Of a DNA stretch of 64,000 nucleotides, positions 28,918-38,400 are shown in pieces; the stretch's first letter is position 1; every line of letters begins with the position of its first letter. The notes under the pieces are model-generated. The model did not search any database. It was given only the letters and a program-made list of their open reading frames with translations, and was not told the DNA's origin. The translations under genes were made by a program, and so were the position numbers. Source of the DNA: Intestinibacter bartlettii (GTDB lineage Bacteria > Bacillota > Clostridia > Peptostreptococcales > Peptostreptococcaceae); the NCBI RefSeq assembly GCF_018917435.1, contig NZ_JAHLOQ010000006.1:1-64000 (forward strand), written 5' to 3'.

Positions 28918-29655
28918 ATGAGAGAAGAAAAGATTTTATACTTTGACATAATGAGTGGTATATCTGGAGATATGACATTAGCAACATTGCTAAACCTAGG
29001 AATTCCAAAAGAAATATTTTTAGAAGAGTTAGATAAATTAAACTTAAATAGTGAATTTAAGATAGAGATAAATGATAAATTTGAAAATGGAATAAAGGGT
29101 ACAAATGTAAATGTTATAGTAAATGAAGGGCATGTACATAGAAATTTAATAGATATATATGAGATAATAGATAATAGTACACTAAACGACAAAATAAAAC
29201 AAAATGCGAAAGATATATTTATGGAAGTTGCAAAAGCAGAGGCAAAGGTACATGGAACTTCTATAGATAAAATACATTTTCATGAAGTTGGAGCAATGGA
29301 TTCAATAATAGATATCGTGGGTTCTTGTATATTATTGGACTTACTATGTGTAGATAAAATATATGCAACAAAGGTACCATTAGGTTCTGGTTTTGTTAAA
29401 TGTGCACATGGAATAATTCCTGTTCCAGCACCAGCAGTAGTAGAAATATTGAAAGGTGTTCCTGTAAAATTTAACAATGTAACAGGTGAATGCACAACAC
29501 CAACAGGAGCAGCAATTATAAAGACTATTTGCAATAAATTTGTAGATCAAATAGATTTTGAAACAAAACAAATAGGATATGGAATAGGAGATAAAAAGTT
29601 CGAAACACCGAATATTCTTAGAACTTTTGTAGGCGTAAAAAAAAACAAAATATAA
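28918..29655 (+). CDS. larC1: Nickel-pincer cofactor metal-insertase LarC, part 1
   Basis: LarC inserts nickel into the pincer nucleotide. This frame gives the N-terminal part: LYFDIMSGISGDMTLATLLNLG, the FHEVGAMDSIIDIVG motif, VPLGSGFVKCAHGIIPVPAPA and TGECTTPTGAAIIK. It runs 245 residues and stops soon after a run of nine A. The rest of LarC continues in the -1 frame, so the full enzyme needs a frameshift. Alone, part 1 should lack the C-terminal domain. AGGGAGAAAA precedes the start. Confidence 0.93.
   Translation: MREEKILYFDIMSGISGDMTLATLLNLGIPKEIFLEELDKLNLNSEFKIEINDKFENGIKGTNVNVIVNEGHVHRNLIDIYEIIDNSTLNDKIKQNAKDIFMEVAKAEAKVHGTSIDKIHFHEVGAMDSIIDIVGSCILLDLLCVDKIYATKVPLGSGFVKCAHGIIPVPAPAVVEILKGVPVKFNNVTGECTTPTGAAIIKTICNKFVDQIDFETKQIGYGIGDKKFETPNILRTFVGVKKNKI
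29640..29646 (+). other. Slippery heptamer A AAA AAC for -1 frameshifting
   Basis: In the larC1 frame the codons are GTA AAA AAA AAC AAA ATA TAA. The heptamer A AAA AAC is one of the strongest known -1 slip sites, and a -1 step there enters the larC2 frame (next codons CAA AAT ATA ATA TGG GAA) three codons before the larC1 stop. I did not find an obvious strong hairpin just downstream. Confidence 0.85.
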
Positions 29656-30098
29656 TATGGGAAATTAGTGCAAATATAGACGATATGTCTTCAGAGGTGT
29701 ATTCTTACTTGTACGAACAAATATTATTGCAAGGCGCATTAGATATGTATACAGAAAGTATTTATATGAAAAAAAATCGACCTGCCTATAAAGTTACTGT
29801 ACTATGTAATGAAGATGATTTGGACAAGATTACAAAGCTATTACTTGTTGAAACTTCAACGTTTGGAGTTAGATATCATAAACTGGAAAGAACAATGCTT
29901 AATCGAAAATTTGAAAAGATAACTACCCAATATGGAGATATACAAATAAAGCTTGGTTACTTAAATGATAAATTAATTAAAGTGACACCTGAATATGAAG
30001 ATTGCAAAATTATAGCAAACAAGGAAAAAATACCACTAATTAAAGTGTTTGAAGAAATAAATTATTTAATAGGCGAAAAATTTTTTAAAAATTGTTGA
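29646..30098 (+). CDS. larC2: LarC, part 2 (read by -1 frameshift)
   Basis: The -1 frame after the slip site continues IIWEISANIDDMSSEVYSYLYEQ, then GALDMYTESIYMKKNRPAYKVTVLC, matching the C-terminal domain of LarC, up to PEYEDCKIIANKEKIPLIKVFEEIN. An ATG at 29685 exists but has no good ribosome site and would cut into the domain, so separate initiation is unlikely. LarC of lactobacilli is known to be made from larC1-larC2 by programmed frameshifting, which fits here. A sequencing error in the A-run is the alternative. Confidence 0.88.
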   Translation, partial: QNIIWEISANIDDMSSEVYSYLYEQILLQGALDMYTESIYMKKNRPAYKVTVLCNEDDLDKITKLLLVETSTFGVRYHKLERTMLNRKFEKITTQYGDIQIKLGYLNDKLIKVTPEYEDCKIIANKEKIPLIKVFEEINYLIGEKFFKNC

Positions 30099-30123
30099 CA
30101 ACGTTCATTAATTTTGATAAATT
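30095..30123 (+). promoter_or_regulatory. Promoter of the guaB-guaA unit
   Basis: TTGACA (30095-30100, overlapping the end of larC2) and TAAATT (30118-30123) are 17 bases apart, about 50 bases before the riboswitch. Confidence 0.6.
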
Positions 30124-30180
30124 AATATTCAATTAATTGAAAAATTAATTCAAACAAATTTAATAAAGCTAATTAATAAA

Positions 30181-30395
30181 TCACTCGTATATGCTCAGTA
30201 ATATGGTCTGAGAGTTTCTACCTAGATGCCGTAAATATCTAGACTATGAGTGGAATTATTATATCTGCGACATCTTTAAGTAAATCCGCCGGCTGATTTT
30301 TAATCCCAGCGGATTGGCTATATATGTGATGTTAAAAGCCTGTATAGTAATTTCACTTTTGAAAAAATGATGGAAGTTACTATACAGGCTTTTTT
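30181..30395 (+). ncRNA. Guanine-class purine riboswitch with terminator
   Basis: The aptamer (30181-30252) has the P1 arms CACTCGTAT/CTATGAGTG, the conserved TATGGTCTGAGAGTTTCTACC core and GTAAATATCTAGACTATG; the C of GACTATG marks guanine rather than adenine binding. A terminator is formed by 30334-30350 and 30377-30390 plus T. Bases 30249-30262 (P1 3' arm and beyond) can pair in 14 continuous base pairs with 30344-30357 inside the terminator's left arm, giving the antiterminator. About 70 bases with a separate hairpin (AATCCGC/GCGGATT) sit between, which is longer than usual. It should turn off guaB-guaA when guanine is plentiful. Confidence 0.95.
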
Positions 30396-30522
30396 GGTAT
30401 AATTTTTTATGAAAAATACTAAAAAATGGATAAAAACTAATTAAAATAAAAATTAAAATCACAATATTTAAAATATTTAAAAATTAACATAATCAATTAA
30501 CTATGAAAGGGGTAATGCAAAA

Positions 30523-31992
30523 ATGGCAACTATCGTAAAAGAAGGTCTAACTTTTGATGATGTATTACTAATTCCACAAAAATCAGAAATACTACCATCA
30601 CAAATCAATACTAAAACTAAATTAACAAAGGATATAGAATTAAATATTCCATTAATGAGTGCTAGTATGGATACAGTTACAGAATCTAAAATGGCTATAT
30701 CAATGGCTAGACAAGGTGGTATAGGTATAATTCACAAAAACATGTCAATAGAAGAGCAAGCTTCAGAAGTAGATAGAGTAAAAAGAAGTGAAAGTGGAGT
30801 AATAGTAGACCCATTCTCTTTATCTAAAGGTCACACAATTCAAGATGCAGACAATATAATGGCAAGATATAAAATATCAGGAGTTCCAATAGTAGATGAC
30901 AACAACATATTAATCGGTATAATTACGAATAGAGATATCAAATTCGAAACTGATATGACTAGACGTATAGAAGAAGCTATGACAACTAAAGAGCACTTAG
31001 TTACTGCAAGGGAAGGTGTAACTTTAGAAGAAGCTAAAGATATATTAGGGAAACATAGAATTGAAAAATTACCAATAGTAGATGAAGAAGGACACTTAAA
31101 AGGATTAATAACTATAAAAGATATAGAAAAGAAAATCCAATATCCAAATTCAGCAAAAGACAAAAAAGGTAGACTTCTTTGTGGAGCTGGTGTAGGAATA
31201 ACTAATGATTTATTAGAAAGAGTAGATGCTCTTTATAAAGCTAAAGTTGATATAATAGTATTAGATAGTGCCCACGGACATACAGTAAATGTAATAAATG
31301 CCCTTAAAAAAGTAAAAGCAGCATATCCAGACCTACCAGTTATAGCAGGAAATGTTGCAACCGCAGCAGGATGTGAAGACTTAATCAAAGCTGGAGCAGA
31401 TTGTGTTAAAATAGGTATGGGACCAGGTTCTATATGTACAACAAGGGTAGTTGCTGGTATAGGTGTACCTCAAATAACAGCTATAATGGACTGTTATGAA
31501 GTTTCTAAAAAATATGGTATTCCAATAATAGCAGATGGTGGTATCCAATACTCTGGAGATATCGTAAAAGCTTTAGCAGCAGGTGCTAATGTATGCATGA
31601 TGGGATCTATGTTCGCTGGAACTGAAGAAAGTCCAGGAGAAATAGTTTTATATGCTGGTAGATCATACAAAACATACAGAGGTATGGGATCTATAGCAGC
31701 TATGGAACATGGTTCAAAAGACAGATACTTCCAAGCTGGACAAAAGAAATTAGTTCCAGAAGGTGTAGAAGGTATGGTTGCTTACAAAGGTAAAGCAGAA
31801 GATATAGTATTCCAAATGATAGGCGGAATAAGATCAGGTATGGGATACTGTGGAGCACATACTATCGAACAATTACAAGCTAATGCAGAGTTTGTAAAAA
31901 TAACAGCTGCTTCTTTAAAAGAAAGTCACCCACATGATATAAAAATAACTAAAGAAGCTCCAAATTATAGTACACAAGGAGATATGATGTAA
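30523..31992 (+). CDS. guaB: IMP dehydrogenase
   Basis: It oxidises IMP to XMP with NAD, the first committed step to GMP. The 489-residue protein has the usual start [16 protein letters not shown], two CBS domains at about residues 95-205, and the catalytic-cysteine loop [20 protein letters not shown], followed by [12 protein letters not shown]-type flap residues ([13 protein letters not shown]). It is the first gene under the guanine riboswitch and shares one base with guaA, so the two are translationally coupled. Confidence 0.98.
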   Translation: MATIVKEGLTFDDVLLIPQKSEILPSQINTKTKLTKDIELNIPLMSASMDTVTESKMAISMARQGGIGIIHKNMSIEEQASEVDRVKRSESGVIVDPFSLSKGHTIQDADNIMARYKISGVPIVDDNNILIGIITNRDIKFETDMTRRIEEAMTTKEHLVTAREGVTLEEAKDILGKHRIEKLPIVDEEGHLKGLITIKDIEKKIQYPNSAKDKKGRLLCGAGVGITNDLLERVDALYKAKVDIIVLDSAHGHTVNVINALKKVKAAYPDLPVIAGNVATAAGCEDLIKAGADCVKIGMGPGSICTTRVVAGIGVPQITAIMDCYEVSKKYGIPIIADGGIQYSGDIVKALAAGANVCMMGSMFAGTEESPGEIVLYAGRSYKTYRGMGSIAAMEHGSKDRYFQAGQKKLVPEGVEGMVAYKGKAEDIVFQMIGGIRSGMGYCGAHTIEQLQANAEFVKITAASLKESHPHDIKITKEAPNYSTQGDMM

Positions 31993-33527
31993 TGAAACAT
32001 GAATTAGTACTTGTTATAGACTTCGGAGGTCAATATAATCAGTTAATAGCTAGAAGAGTTAGAGAAAACAATGTATATTGTGAAATCATCTCTTACAAAA
32101 CAGATATTGAAGAGATAAAAGCTAAAAACCCAAAAGGTATAATATTTACTGGAGGACCAAATAGTGCATACTTAGAAGACTCTCCACAAATGGCAAAAGA
32201 AATATATGAAGCAGGCATACCAATATTAGGTATATGCTACGGTATTCAAACTATGTGCCATACTTTAGGTGGAACAGTTAGAAGAGGTACAGCAGCAGAA
32301 AAAGAATATGGAAAAACTGCTATAACTTATAAAGAGTCAAAATTATTTGAAGGAATGACAACTAATTCTGTATGGATGAGCCATACTGATAGAATAGACA
32401 CAATACCAGAAGGATTTGAAATAATAGCATATACTGCTGATTGTCCAGTTGCAGGTATCCAAAACGTAGAAAAGAATTTATATGGAGTTCAATTCCACCC
32501 AGAAGTTGAACACTCACAAGAAGGATATATGATAATCAAAAACTTCTTATACAATATATGTGGTGTTAAAGGAGACTGGACTACAGATTCATTCATAAAA
32601 GATAAAGTAGCAGAATTAAAAGAAACTATAGGTGACAGAAAAGTACTTTGCGCGTTAAGTGGTGGGGTTGACTCATCAGTAGCAGCAGTACTAGTACATA
32701 AAGCTATAGGTGATAACTTAACTTGTGTATTTGTAGACCATGGTCTTTTAAGAAAAAATGAAGGTGACGATGTAGAAAGAATATTCAGAGATACTTTCGA
32801 CATGAATTTAATAAGAGTTAACTGTGAAGACAGATTCTTATCTAAATTAAAAGGTGTCACAGAACCAGAAGCAAAAAGAAAAATAATAGGTGAAGAGTTC
32901 ATAAGAGTATTTGAAGAAGAATCAAATAAACTTGGAAAAATGGACTTCTTAGTTCAAGGAACTATCTATCCTGATATAGTAGAAAGTGGATTAGGTGGAG
33001 AATCAGCAACAATAAAATCTCACCACAATGTTGGGGGACTTCCTGAAGATGTTGAATTCCAAATAGTTGAACCACTTAAAGAATTATTCAAAGACGAAGT
33101 TAGAAAAATAGGCTTAGAATTAGGAATAGAAGAAAAATTAATATTTAGACATCCATTCCCAGGGCCAGGTCTTGGAATAAGAGTTATCGGTGAAGTTACA
33201 AAAGAAAAATGTGACATATTAAGAGAAGCTGATGCTATATATATGGAAGAGTTAAGAAATGCTGGTTTATACAGAGAAATATGGCAGGCATTTGCTACTT
33301 TACCAGATGTTAAAACAGTTGGAGTTATGGGAGATGAAAGAACATATGCTTACTTAGTTGGTCTGAGAGCTGTTTCATCTTCTGACGGAATGACTTCTGA
33401 CTGGTACAAAATACCTTATGACGTATTAGAAAAAATAGCTAATAGAATAGTTAACGAAGTTGATGGAGCTAACAGAGTTGTATATGATATAACTTCTAAA
33501 CCTCCTGGAACTATTGAATGGGAATAA
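31992..33527 (+). CDS. guaA: GMP synthase (glutamine-hydrolysing)
   Basis: It converts XMP to GMP with glutamine and ATP. The N-terminal glutaminase has the nucleophile in [12 protein letters not shown] and the histidine-glutamate pair in QFHPEVEHS. The synthetase part has the PP-loop [14 protein letters not shown], and the dimer domain ends [16 protein letters not shown]. 511 residues. Together with guaB it makes the whole IMP-to-GMP branch. Confidence 0.98.
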   Translation: MKHELVLVIDFGGQYNQLIARRVRENNVYCEIISYKTDIEEIKAKNPKGIIFTGGPNSAYLEDSPQMAKEIYEAGIPILGICYGIQTMCHTLGGTVRRGTAAEKEYGKTAITYKESKLFEGMTTNSVWMSHTDRIDTIPEGFEIIAYTADCPVAGIQNVEKNLYGVQFHPEVEHSQEGYMIIKNFLYNICGVKGDWTTDSFIKDKVAELKETIGDRKVLCALSGGVDSSVAAVLVHKAIGDNLTCVFVDHGLLRKNEGDDVERIFRDTFDMNLIRVNCEDRFLSKLKGVTEPEAKRKIIGEEFIRVFEEESNKLGKMDFLVQGTIYPDIVESGLGGESATIKSHHNVGGLPEDVEFQIVEPLKELFKDEVRKIGLELGIEEKLIFRHPFPGPGLGIRVIGEVTKEKCDILREADAIYMEELRNAGLYREIWQAFATLPDVKTVGVMGDERTYAYLVGLRAVSSSDGMTSDWYKIPYDVLEKIANRIVNEVDGANRVVYDITSKPPGTIEWE

Positions 33528-33597
33528 GAATTTTCAATAGTTAAGCATTGTTAACATTTAAATAAACATATATAAAAGTAATCTTAAACACAGGGAG

Positions 33598-33631
33598 GCT
33601 GTAGCAAAATTAATTTTGCTGCAGCTTTTTT
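33598..33631 (+). terminator. Terminator of guaBA
   Basis: GCTGTAGCAAAATT pairs with AATTTTGCTGCAGC apart from a wobble, followed by seven T. Confidence 0.9.
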
Positions 33632-33693
33632 GTGTTCCTAATTTAGAAAAGTTTGCTAAAATAAAAGTGATACTATTTTATAAGGGGTTGATT

Positions 33694-34590
33694 ATGATGG
33701 AAATGTGGGATATTTACGATAAGGATAAAAAAAGAACAGGAAAGCTTATGAAACGAAACGACTGGAACATGAAACCAGGTGAATTTCACTTAACTGTAAT
33801 AGGAATAGTACAGGATTTAGAAGGAAGATTTCTTGTTACTCGCAGAAATTTGGACAAAGAATGGGCTGCTGGATGGTGGGAGTTGCCAGGGGGTGGCGTA
33901 AATTCCGGTGAGGATTCTAAAGATGCTATCATTCGTGAAATAAAAGAAGAAGTTGGAATAGACGTATCAAACGCAAAAGGCGGACATATATACACTTATA
34001 AAAATGAAAGTCCAGAAGAAAAAAATAATTATTTTGTAGATGTATATAATTTTGTCTTAGATTTTAAAGCTTCTGATATAAAGGTTCAGAAAGAAGAAGT
34101 GTTAGAGTTTAATATTTCTACTTTTGAAGAAATACAAAATTATGAAAAAGAAGTAGGATTCTTACACTATAACAGTTTAAAACCAGCTTTTGATAAAATT
34201 ATGAAAAAACAATCCCCTTCTATGGATGCATGGTTAAAAGAAGCAAAGTCAGATCCAGTAGCAGCAAAGGTAGGCATGTTTTTAGTTCATAATGGTGTTG
34301 TCCGTGAAACTGCAAAGGCAAAAGTAAGACTTGGGGAAGATGTAGCAAATATTAAGAAAATGGAATTTTCTTATGATGAACAAAAAGTTGCTGATGCAGT
34401 AGCTGAAGCATATAAACTAGAAGGTATATATTACATTAAAACATGGCTTAATGAAGGAATATTAGATATTGGCGACGATATAATGTATGTTCTGATAGGT
34501 GGCGATATCCGTCCACATGTTGTAGATGCACTTCAATTTTTAGTTGGGAAAATAAAAAATGAATGTGTTATAGAAAAAGAATTAAGATAG
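33694..34590 (+). CDS. Nudix hydrolase fused to a MoaE-like domain
   Basis: Residues 1-160 form a Nudix domain with a complete box (GGVNSGEDSKDAIIREIKEE then VGI) of the type that opens with WDIYDKDKKRTGK. Residues 168-298 match the clostridial MoaE-like proteins (MDAWLKEAKSDPVAAKVGMF; IGGDIRPHVVDALQFLVGK), related to the large subunit of molybdopterin synthase. The classic MoaE active-site His-Arg and Trp-Lys-Lys-Glu are changed, so it may not be a normal synthase. Fusion hints at removal or checking of a nucleotide-linked pterin. ATG 33694 follows AAGGGG; the longer frame from 33616 begins inside the terminator. A molybdopterin enzyme is encoded at 57308. Confidence 0.82.
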   Translation: MMEMWDIYDKDKKRTGKLMKRNDWNMKPGEFHLTVIGIVQDLEGRFLVTRRNLDKEWAAGWWELPGGGVNSGEDSKDAIIREIKEEVGIDVSNAKGGHIYTYKNESPEEKNNYFVDVYNFVLDFKASDIKVQKEEVLEFNISTFEEIQNYEKEVGFLHYNSLKPAFDKIMKKQSPSMDAWLKEAKSDPVAAKVGMFLVHNGVVRETAKAKVRLGEDVANIKKMEFSYDEQKVADAVAEAYKLEGIYYIKTWLNEGILDIGDDIMYVLIGGDIRPHVVDALQFLVGKIKNECVIEKELR

Positions 34591-34671
34591 TAAGGTAGTT
34601 TGTGCTGTAAAAAATAAGTTTTTGTAAAAAAAATAACAAGTATAAACTTGTGTGAAACCAGGGGGAGAAAA

Positions 34672-35424
34672 ATGAAAAAAATAATATCACTTTTTTTAGT
34701 AGTAACTTTAGTATTAACAAATTTTCAGGGGTGGGATTTGTTAAAAGAATTAGATTTATCTATGAAATTTGATTTATTTCAAGGTATAGGAAATTCATTT
34801 GCCGAAGAAGACGAAATAAAAGGAACTTTGCTTGAGGGGACAGGTCTTTACTATGAAATTGAAAATGGTGAGGTGGAAATTACAGATGCTGATACTAATG
34901 TTTCAGGGGAATTAGTAGTACCAGAAATGATAGAAGGATATCCAGTAATGAGTATAGGAATTGGTGCATTTTATAAATGTGAAAAAATAAAAACGATAAA
35001 GTTACCTGAGAGTATAACTAATATAGGCGAGTATGCATTTGGACAATGTACAGATTTGGAAACTATAAATATACCTAAAAAAGTCACTGAAATAAAAGCA
35101 GATACTTTTTCTTCATGTAGAGCATTATTAAGCATAAATATACCCGATAGTGTAAAAAGCATAGGGAAATCTGCATTTAGAGACTGTTTCAATTTAAAAA
35201 CTGTAGTTATGCCTGAAGGGATAAAAAATATAAAAAACAGAACTTTTTATCAGTGTAGCGATTTAGAGAGTATAAACATACCTGATAGTGTAACCGATAT
35301 AGAGGAATACGCATTTTACAGTTGCTATTTTTTGAAAGATATAAATCTTCCAAAAGGATTAACTCATATAGGCGAATATGCCTTTTACTCTTGTTGTAAT
35401 TTGAAAAATATAGAAATACCATAA
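34672..35424 (+). pseudogene. BspA-like leucine-rich surface protein, part before an in-frame stop
   Basis: The protein starts with a signal-peptide-like MKKIISLFLVVTLVLTN (ATG 34672 after GGGGGAG). About six 23-residue LRR_5 repeats follow, with the pattern I-P-x-x-V/I-x-x-I-x-x-x-A-F-x-x-C-x-x-L. The frame ends at TAA 35422-35424 after 250 residues, in the middle of a repeat. The same frame stays open after it, with the repeats continuing in register. A single base change of GAA or AAA to TAA explains it. As it stands, a short secreted fragment would be made. Confidence 0.8.
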
Positions 35425-37437
35425 AAAATAACAAGTATAGAATCGCATACTTTCGCACTTTGTAATGGTTTAAAAAGTATAAAAATACCTGATAATGTAA
35501 CAATTATAGGTTCTTCTGCATTTGATTCTTGTGGTAATTTAGAAAATGTTGAAATATCAGAAAATGTAACAATTATAGGTTCTTATGCATTTGATATGTG
35601 TTCAAAATTAAAAAATATAAATATACCAAAGGGTATAAAAGTTATATATACAAGTACATTTAGGAGTTGTAAAAGTTTAACAACTATAGATATTCCAGAA
35701 AGTGTAACAAAAATAAGTTCAGAAGCTTTTCGTGGATGTATAAGTTTAATAAATATAGAAATTCCTAAGAATGTAAAAGAGATAGGAGAATTTACATTTT
35801 TTGGTTGCAAAAGTCTGACAAATATAGAGCTACCAAATGGTATAACGAAAATAGAAAGGGGTACATTTTTAGACTGTATTAATTTAAGTAATATAAACAT
35901 TCCAGAGAGTGTAACAGATATAGAGAGATACGCATTTGAACGTTGTTATAGTTTGGAGAGCATAACAATACCAGAAGGTGTAAGTATATTAGAAGAAAGC
36001 GCATTTGAATATTGTACAAATTTACAATATGTAAATATACCAGACAGTGTCATAGAAATTGAAAAAGATTGTTTTTATGGCTGTGGAATAAAGAGTGTAA
36101 AACTTCCAAAAAATTTAATTAAAATAAAATCAAGAACTTTTAAAGGGTGTACAGATTTAGAAGAAATAACTATACCTAACAAAGTGCAAATAATTGAAGA
36201 TGAAGCTTTTTATAGATGTAAAAATTTGAAAAAGATATTTATTCCGAAATCAGTTACAGAAATTAAAAAAGATGTTTTTTTTAATTGTGATAATCTAACT
36301 ATATATGGATATGCAGGATCTTATGCTGAATCATATGCAAAAAACAATAATATACCATTTATTGAAGCTAACATAAAAATATCATTTGATGCAGATAATG
36401 GCAGAGATAAAATAATTCAAGAAATCGAAAAGAACACACAATTAAATTATATACCAGAAAATCCAACAAAAGAGGGATATGTGTTTATAGGTTGGTATAA
36501 AGATATAGATGACCCAACAACCGAATATAAATCAGGAAGCATATATGAAGAAGATACAATATATACAGCAAAATGGGTTAAAATACCACAGATTTCTAAA
36601 GAAAATATAGTGGTTAATTCTAATAGTTATAATTCAATAAAGATTGAATGGAAAAATGTAGATGATGTTGATGGCTACGAGGTGTACAGAGCGACAAGTG
36701 AATTAGGAACATACTCGCTAAGAAAAACAGTAACGAAAAATTCAAAATTAAGATATATAAATACAAGTGTAACAACAGGGAAGACTTATTATTACAAGAT
36801 AAGAGCATATAAAATTATTAATGACAAGAAAATATATGGACAATATTCAGAAATAGTTTCAGGTAAAGCTGTCCTAGCTACACCAATAGCTACAGCAGTT
36901 TCAAAAACATACAACAGTAACCAAGTTAAATGGAACCAAGTGGCAGGTGCAAATGGTTACGAAGTATACAGAGCAACAAGTGAAAATGGAACATATTCAT
37001 TAAGAAAAACAATAACAGCAAATAGCTCAAGAATATACACAAATACAAGTCTAACGACAGGAAAAACTTATTATTATAAGGTTAGAGCTTATAAAATAGT
37101 AAATGGAAATAAAATATATGGAGAGTTTTCAACTGTAGTATCAGCAGAACCAATGCTAGCAACACCAGCAGTTACTCTTACAACTAAATCAAAAGCAATT
37201 ACTGTTAAATGGACAAAAATAACAGGATCAAATGGGTATGAAGTATATAGAGCAACAAGTCAAAATGGAACATATTCATTAACAAAAACTATAAGTAGTA
37301 ATTCAACGTTAAGTTATACAAATACAAAACTTACAACAGGAAAAACTTATTACTATAAAGTCAGAGCATATAGAGTTGTAAATGGGAATAAAGTTTATAG
37401 TAATTATAGTCAAATAAAATATAAAAAATGTAAATAA
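35425..37437 (+). pseudogene. BspA-like surface protein, part after the in-frame stop
   Basis: Same reading frame as the piece before, 670 codons; the first ATG is at 35596 but has no ribosome site, so independent translation is doubtful. It carries about eleven more LRR_5 repeats, a Listeria-Bacteroides repeat domain (ISFDADNGRDKI to GYVFIGWYKD and YTAKW) near codon 315-375, and three fibronectin-III-like repeats with the shared core GYEVYRATS, GTYSL and LTTGKTYYYKVRAYK at about 282-base spacing. There is no LPxTG-type anchor at the end. A surface adhesin is the likely original role. Confidence 0.8.
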
Positions 37438-37470
37438 AAACTAACCTAAAAAATATAATATTTAGATATA

Positions 37471-37508
37471 AAAAGCTGACTTTCAAAATATAATGAAGTC
37501 GGCTTTTT
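37471..37508 (+). terminator. Terminator after the surface-protein gene
   Basis: AAAGCTGACTT pairs with AAGTCGGCTTT with one G-T pair, followed by T-run. Confidence 0.85.
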
Positions 37509-37603
37509 ATTTAATAAACTATTTTAAAATTTGATTTTGAGATAAATTCTTTTGCTTTATTCAAAAAAAGTTAAAATATATAGAGTAAAATAGATAATTA
37601 TAT

Positions 37604-37623
37604 AGAAAGGTGAGGACCTTTCT
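37604..37623 (+). promoter_or_regulatory. Leader hairpin before the NlpC/P60-like gene
   Basis: AGAAAGGT and ACCTTTCT form an 8-bp stem with a GAGG loop, then AAGGGG. A very short frame (TTG 37639, 18 codons, hydrophobic) follows the AAGGGG, but I do not call it. The rest of this 315-base gap shows nothing else. Confidence 0.35.
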
Positions 37624-37752
37624 AAGGGGTAAAAAAATCTTGATTTTATTATTGGTATTTTGTAGAATTGAAAAGTATTATTATCTTAAAAAGGTATAGG
37701 AAATGTATTTTGACAGCGGGAGTATACAATATACTACAGGAGGAAAGAGTAG

Positions 37753-38307
37753 ATGAAATCAATTTATTTACTACTGACAAGATCAGACACTTATGTGTCT
37801 AAGACAATTGGATTAGCGACATCAGATAAGTATACGCATATTTCTATGTCATTTGAAGAAAATTTGGAACCATTATATAGTTTTGCGAGGAAATATAAAA
37901 GAACTCCATTGCCTGCTGGAATAAGACATGAGGCTTTATACAGCGGGTTTTATGAGAAATGCAATCATATTCCATGTGCTTTATATGAGTTAAAGGTTGA
38001 TGAAGAAACATATGAAAAGGCGAGAAATCATGTGGATGATATGATGGAAAATGCAGATTGTTATAGATATAATGTTTTAGGACTTATTTTATGTAGGATG
38101 AATATTGCTTATGATAGAAAGGGACGTTACTTCTGTTCGGAATTTGTAAGTGAGGTCTTAGAAAAAAGTAATGCAATTGAACTTCCAAAACATCCAAGTT
38201 TAATGCGTCCAGCTGATTATACAAATATAGACGGTATAAACTGTTTATTTGATGGAAAATTACATGAACTAAAAAGCAGTATTCGACCAGGTTATCAATA
38301 TTGCTAA
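37753..38307 (+). CDS. Permuted papain-fold protein (YiiX/NlpC-P60-like)
   Basis: This 184-residue protein has a histidine in YTHISMSF near residue 28 followed much later by a cysteine in RYFCSEFVSEVLE near residue 128. That order, His before Cys, and the surrounding sequence are typical of circularly permuted NlpC/P60-like enzymes (YiiX/LRAT group). Such proteins may act as amidases, acyltransferases or lipid hydrolases, and the substrate here is unknown. No signal peptide is seen, so it is probably cytoplasmic. GGAGGAAAG precedes the start. It is convergent with the deacetylase gene. Confidence 0.65.
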   Translation: MKSIYLLLTRSDTYVSKTIGLATSDKYTHISMSFEENLEPLYSFARKYKRTPLPAGIRHEALYSGFYEKCNHIPCALYELKVDEETYEKARNHVDDMMENADCYRYNVLGLILCRMNIAYDRKGRYFCSEFVSEVLEKSNAIELPKHPSLMRPADYTNIDGINCLFDGKLHELKSSIRPGYQYC

Positions 38308-38351
38308 AAAATACCCTTGTACAGAGTTTATTACTGCACAAGGGTATTTTT
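38308..38351. terminator. Bidirectional terminator
   Basis: AAATACCCTTGT pairs with ACAAGGGTATTT (12 bp) with A- and T-runs; serves both convergent genes. Confidence 0.9.
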
Positions 38352-38400
38352 AATTTATTATACCGATATAAGAACATTTTTAAATAAATCAATTAAATTT

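Noticed and set aside
29685-30098. larC2 as a gene with its own ATG start
   Set aside because: No ribosome binding site precedes it, and the sequence upstream in the same frame already matches LarC, back to the slip site.
37639-37698. 18-codon hydrophobic frame (TTG start) after AAGGGG
   Set aside because: Rare start, very short, and no conserved context; the hairpin before it is reported instead.
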